Assembly (NCBI GenBank): GCA_017559045.1
Contig: JAFYTB010000307.1
Span: forward strand, 1-8,177
Length of the DNA: 8,177 nucleotides
From: Eggerthellaceae bacterium
GTDB taxonomy: Bacteria > Actinomycetota > Coriobacteriia > Coriobacteriales > Eggerthellaceae
Reading direction: 5' to 3'
The position numbers and the translations under genes were made by a program. Of this stretch, positions 7,384 through 8,177 are shown piece by piece (the first letter of the stretch is position 1; every line of letters starts with the position of its first letter). The notes under the pieces are model-generated. The model was not told where the DNA came from, did not search any database, and worked only from the letters and a program-made list of their open reading frames with translations.

Positions 7384-7468
7384 AGCTCGAGAAAGGAGCC
7401 GCCACCAGCACATCGATCGAAAGACGAACACAGAAGCTGGATGCGGCTGCGCTTTCCGGGCTTTTTTT
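7384..7468 (+). terminator. Intrinsic terminator / attenuator hairpin in the hpf leader
   Basis: A long imperfect hairpin is followed at once by seven T residues (7462-7468). Pairing from the base upward: AGCTCG (7384-7389) with CGGGCT (7457-7462, one G-U wobble); GAAAG (7391-7395) with CTTTC (7452-7456); AGCCGC (7397-7402) with GCGGCT (7443-7448); CCAGC (7405-7409) with GCTGG (7436-7440). That is 22 pairs broken by small bulges, capped by a 26-base loop. It ends about 26 bases before the hpf ATG, on the hpf strand. No plus-strand gene upstream needs a terminator, so it most likely acts inside the hpf transcript as an attenuator or makes a short terminated RNA with readthrough into hpf. The reverse strand has no T-run after the stem. 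Confidence 0.72.
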
Positions 7469-7494
7469 ATTCGCCGCGAGGTAAGAGGTGAACC

Positions 7495-8064
7495 ATGGGT
7501 ATCACGGTATCTGGACGCAAAATGAACATCAGCGAATCGCTGCGTCAGTATGCGGAAGAGAAGATCGGCAACTCGCTCAAAATCCTCGACTTCGAACCCG
7601 CGGGAACCGAGGTGATCCTCTACAAAGAGAAGAATCCCTCGAACCCCCTACCCGCCGTCTGCGAGGTAACCGTTTTCGTCAAAGGCAGCATCGTTCGCGT
7701 CGAAGAGAGCGAAGAAGAGATGTATGCCGCCATCGATGTGGCAGCCGCAAAGGTTATGCGCCAGCTGCGCAAGTACAAGACCCGCATATTCGACAAGAAG
7801 GCCCGTCAGGCCGCAACCGCCGAGCTTAAGAATACCGAAAGCGAACTCGACCTCGACGCCCTCATGGATGAGCTCGCCGACGACGAGATCGTACGCGTCA
7901 AGGAAATCGAATTCACCCCGATGACTGAGGAAGAGGCACTGGCTCAGATCGACCTCATTGGCCACGACTTCTTCGTTTATACTGATCGAGATACTAATCT
8001 CGTATGCGTGCTCTACCGTCGCGACAATGGCGGATACGGCATGCTCAAGCAGAAAGAGGATTAG
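7495..8064 (+). CDS. hpf: Ribosome hibernation promoting factor, long form (HPF/RaiA family)
   Basis: A cytoplasmic protein that binds the 30S decoding region and, in its long form, joins two 70S ribosomes into inactive 100S dimers when growth slows. The 189-residue length and two-domain layout are those of long HPF. The N-terminal domain (about 1-100) opens with ITVSGRKMNISESLRQYAEEKI and is followed by a basic stretch RQLRKYKTRIFDKK (89-102). A charged acidic linker (about 105-130) leads to the C-terminal dimerisation domain (about 131-187), with IVRVKEIEFTPMTEEEA, LIGHDFFVYTD and VLYRRDNGGYGML, which closely follow the family pattern. The ATG at 7495 has AGAGGTGA with GAGG six bases upstream. 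A terminator-like hairpin in the leader suggests control at transcription elongation. The gene is followed two bases later by an acyl carrier protein gene. Confidence 0.96.
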   Translation: MGITVSGRKMNISESLRQYAEEKIGNSLKILDFEPAGTEVILYKEKNPSNPLPAVCEVTVFVKGSIVRVEESEEEMYAAIDVAAAKVMRQLRKYKTRIFDKKARQAATAELKNTESELDLDALMDELADDEIVRVKEIEFTPMTEEEALAQIDLIGHDFFVYTDRDTNLVCVLYRRDNGGYGMLKQKED

Positions 8065-8066
8065 GC

Positions 8067-8177
8067 ATGGCCTACATCGATACCATCAAAGAGATCCTTC
8101 AGGACAACCTCAACATCGGCCCCGAGACGGTCTCCGAGGCATCCACCTTCGACTCCCTCAACATTGACTCTCTCGAC
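8067..8177 (+). CDS. Acyl carrier protein, N-terminal part (cut by window end)
   Basis: The first 37 codons of a small protein that looks like an acyl carrier protein, which carries growing acyl chains on a 4'-phosphopantetheine arm in fatty acid synthesis. The opening YIDTIKEILQDNL matches helix I of the family. FDSLNIDSLD (28-37) matches the start of helix II, where Ser35 in DSLD would be the attachment site. The usual Gly-Ala before DSL is replaced by Asn-Ile. The ATG at 8067 is two bases after the hpf stop, and its ribosome site AGAGGA (8055-8060) lies inside the hpf end, so translation is probably coupled. The rest is outside the window. It could be the housekeeping acpP or a specialised carrier protein; I leave the symbol empty for that reason. 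Confidence 0.85.
   Translation, partial: MAYIDTIKEILQDNLNIGPETVSEASTFDSLNIDSLD

Noticed and set aside
7384..7468. Hairpin as an SRP or other housekeeping RNA gene
   Set aside because: The loop lacks the conserved SRP apical motif and the element ends in a T-run directly before the hpf ribosome site, so a leader terminator explains it better.
7084..7491. 135-residue plus-strand frame across the nhaA-hpf gap
   Set aside because: It runs through the nhaA promoter and the hpf leader terminator, and shows no family likeness.

Overview
The window carries ordinary chromosomal genes of a bacterium with moderate-to-high G+C. The long-form ribosome hibernation factor, the N- and C-terminally extended NhaA and the protein sequence style suggest a high-G+C Gram-positive, most plausibly class Coriobacteriia (Eggerthellaceae-like). 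That placement is an impression from sequence style, not a measured phylogeny.

Layout, left to right. Positions 1-59 hold two abutting 26-bp direct repeats, cut by the window edge. glmU (85-1449, minus) makes UDP-N-acetylglucosamine. A 220-bp divergent gap separates it from a plus-strand TSUP/TauE-SafE-type membrane transporter (about 1670-2428). That gene converges on copA (2544-5201, minus), with a perfect 11-bp inverted repeat between their ends. copA encodes a Cu+-exporting P1B-type ATPase with two N-terminal metal-binding domains. Directly upstream of it on the same strand lies nhaA (5279-7063), a Na+/H+ antiporter with unusually long N- and C-terminal tails. The 77-bp gap between nhaA and copA shows no promoter or terminator, so they probably share the good sigma-70-type promoter in front of nhaA.

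A 431-bp gap (7064-7494) separates nhaA from a divergent plus-strand pair: hpf (7495-8064, long-form ribosome hibernation promoting factor) and the start of an acyl carrier protein gene (8067 to the window end), two bases after the hpf stop. The gap holds the nhaA promoter(s), a 12-bp palindrome and, just before hpf, a long imperfect hairpin followed by seven T residues. This is an intrinsic terminator inside the hpf leader.

Functionally the genes cover envelope precursor synthesis (glmU), anion, cation and copper transport (TSUP, NhaA, CopA), stationary-phase ribosome protection (HPF) and lipid synthesis (ACP). I see no mobile element, CRISPR array, tRNA, rRNA or defence system. The least ordinary items are the hpf leader terminator, the left-edge tandem repeat and the NhaA tails.
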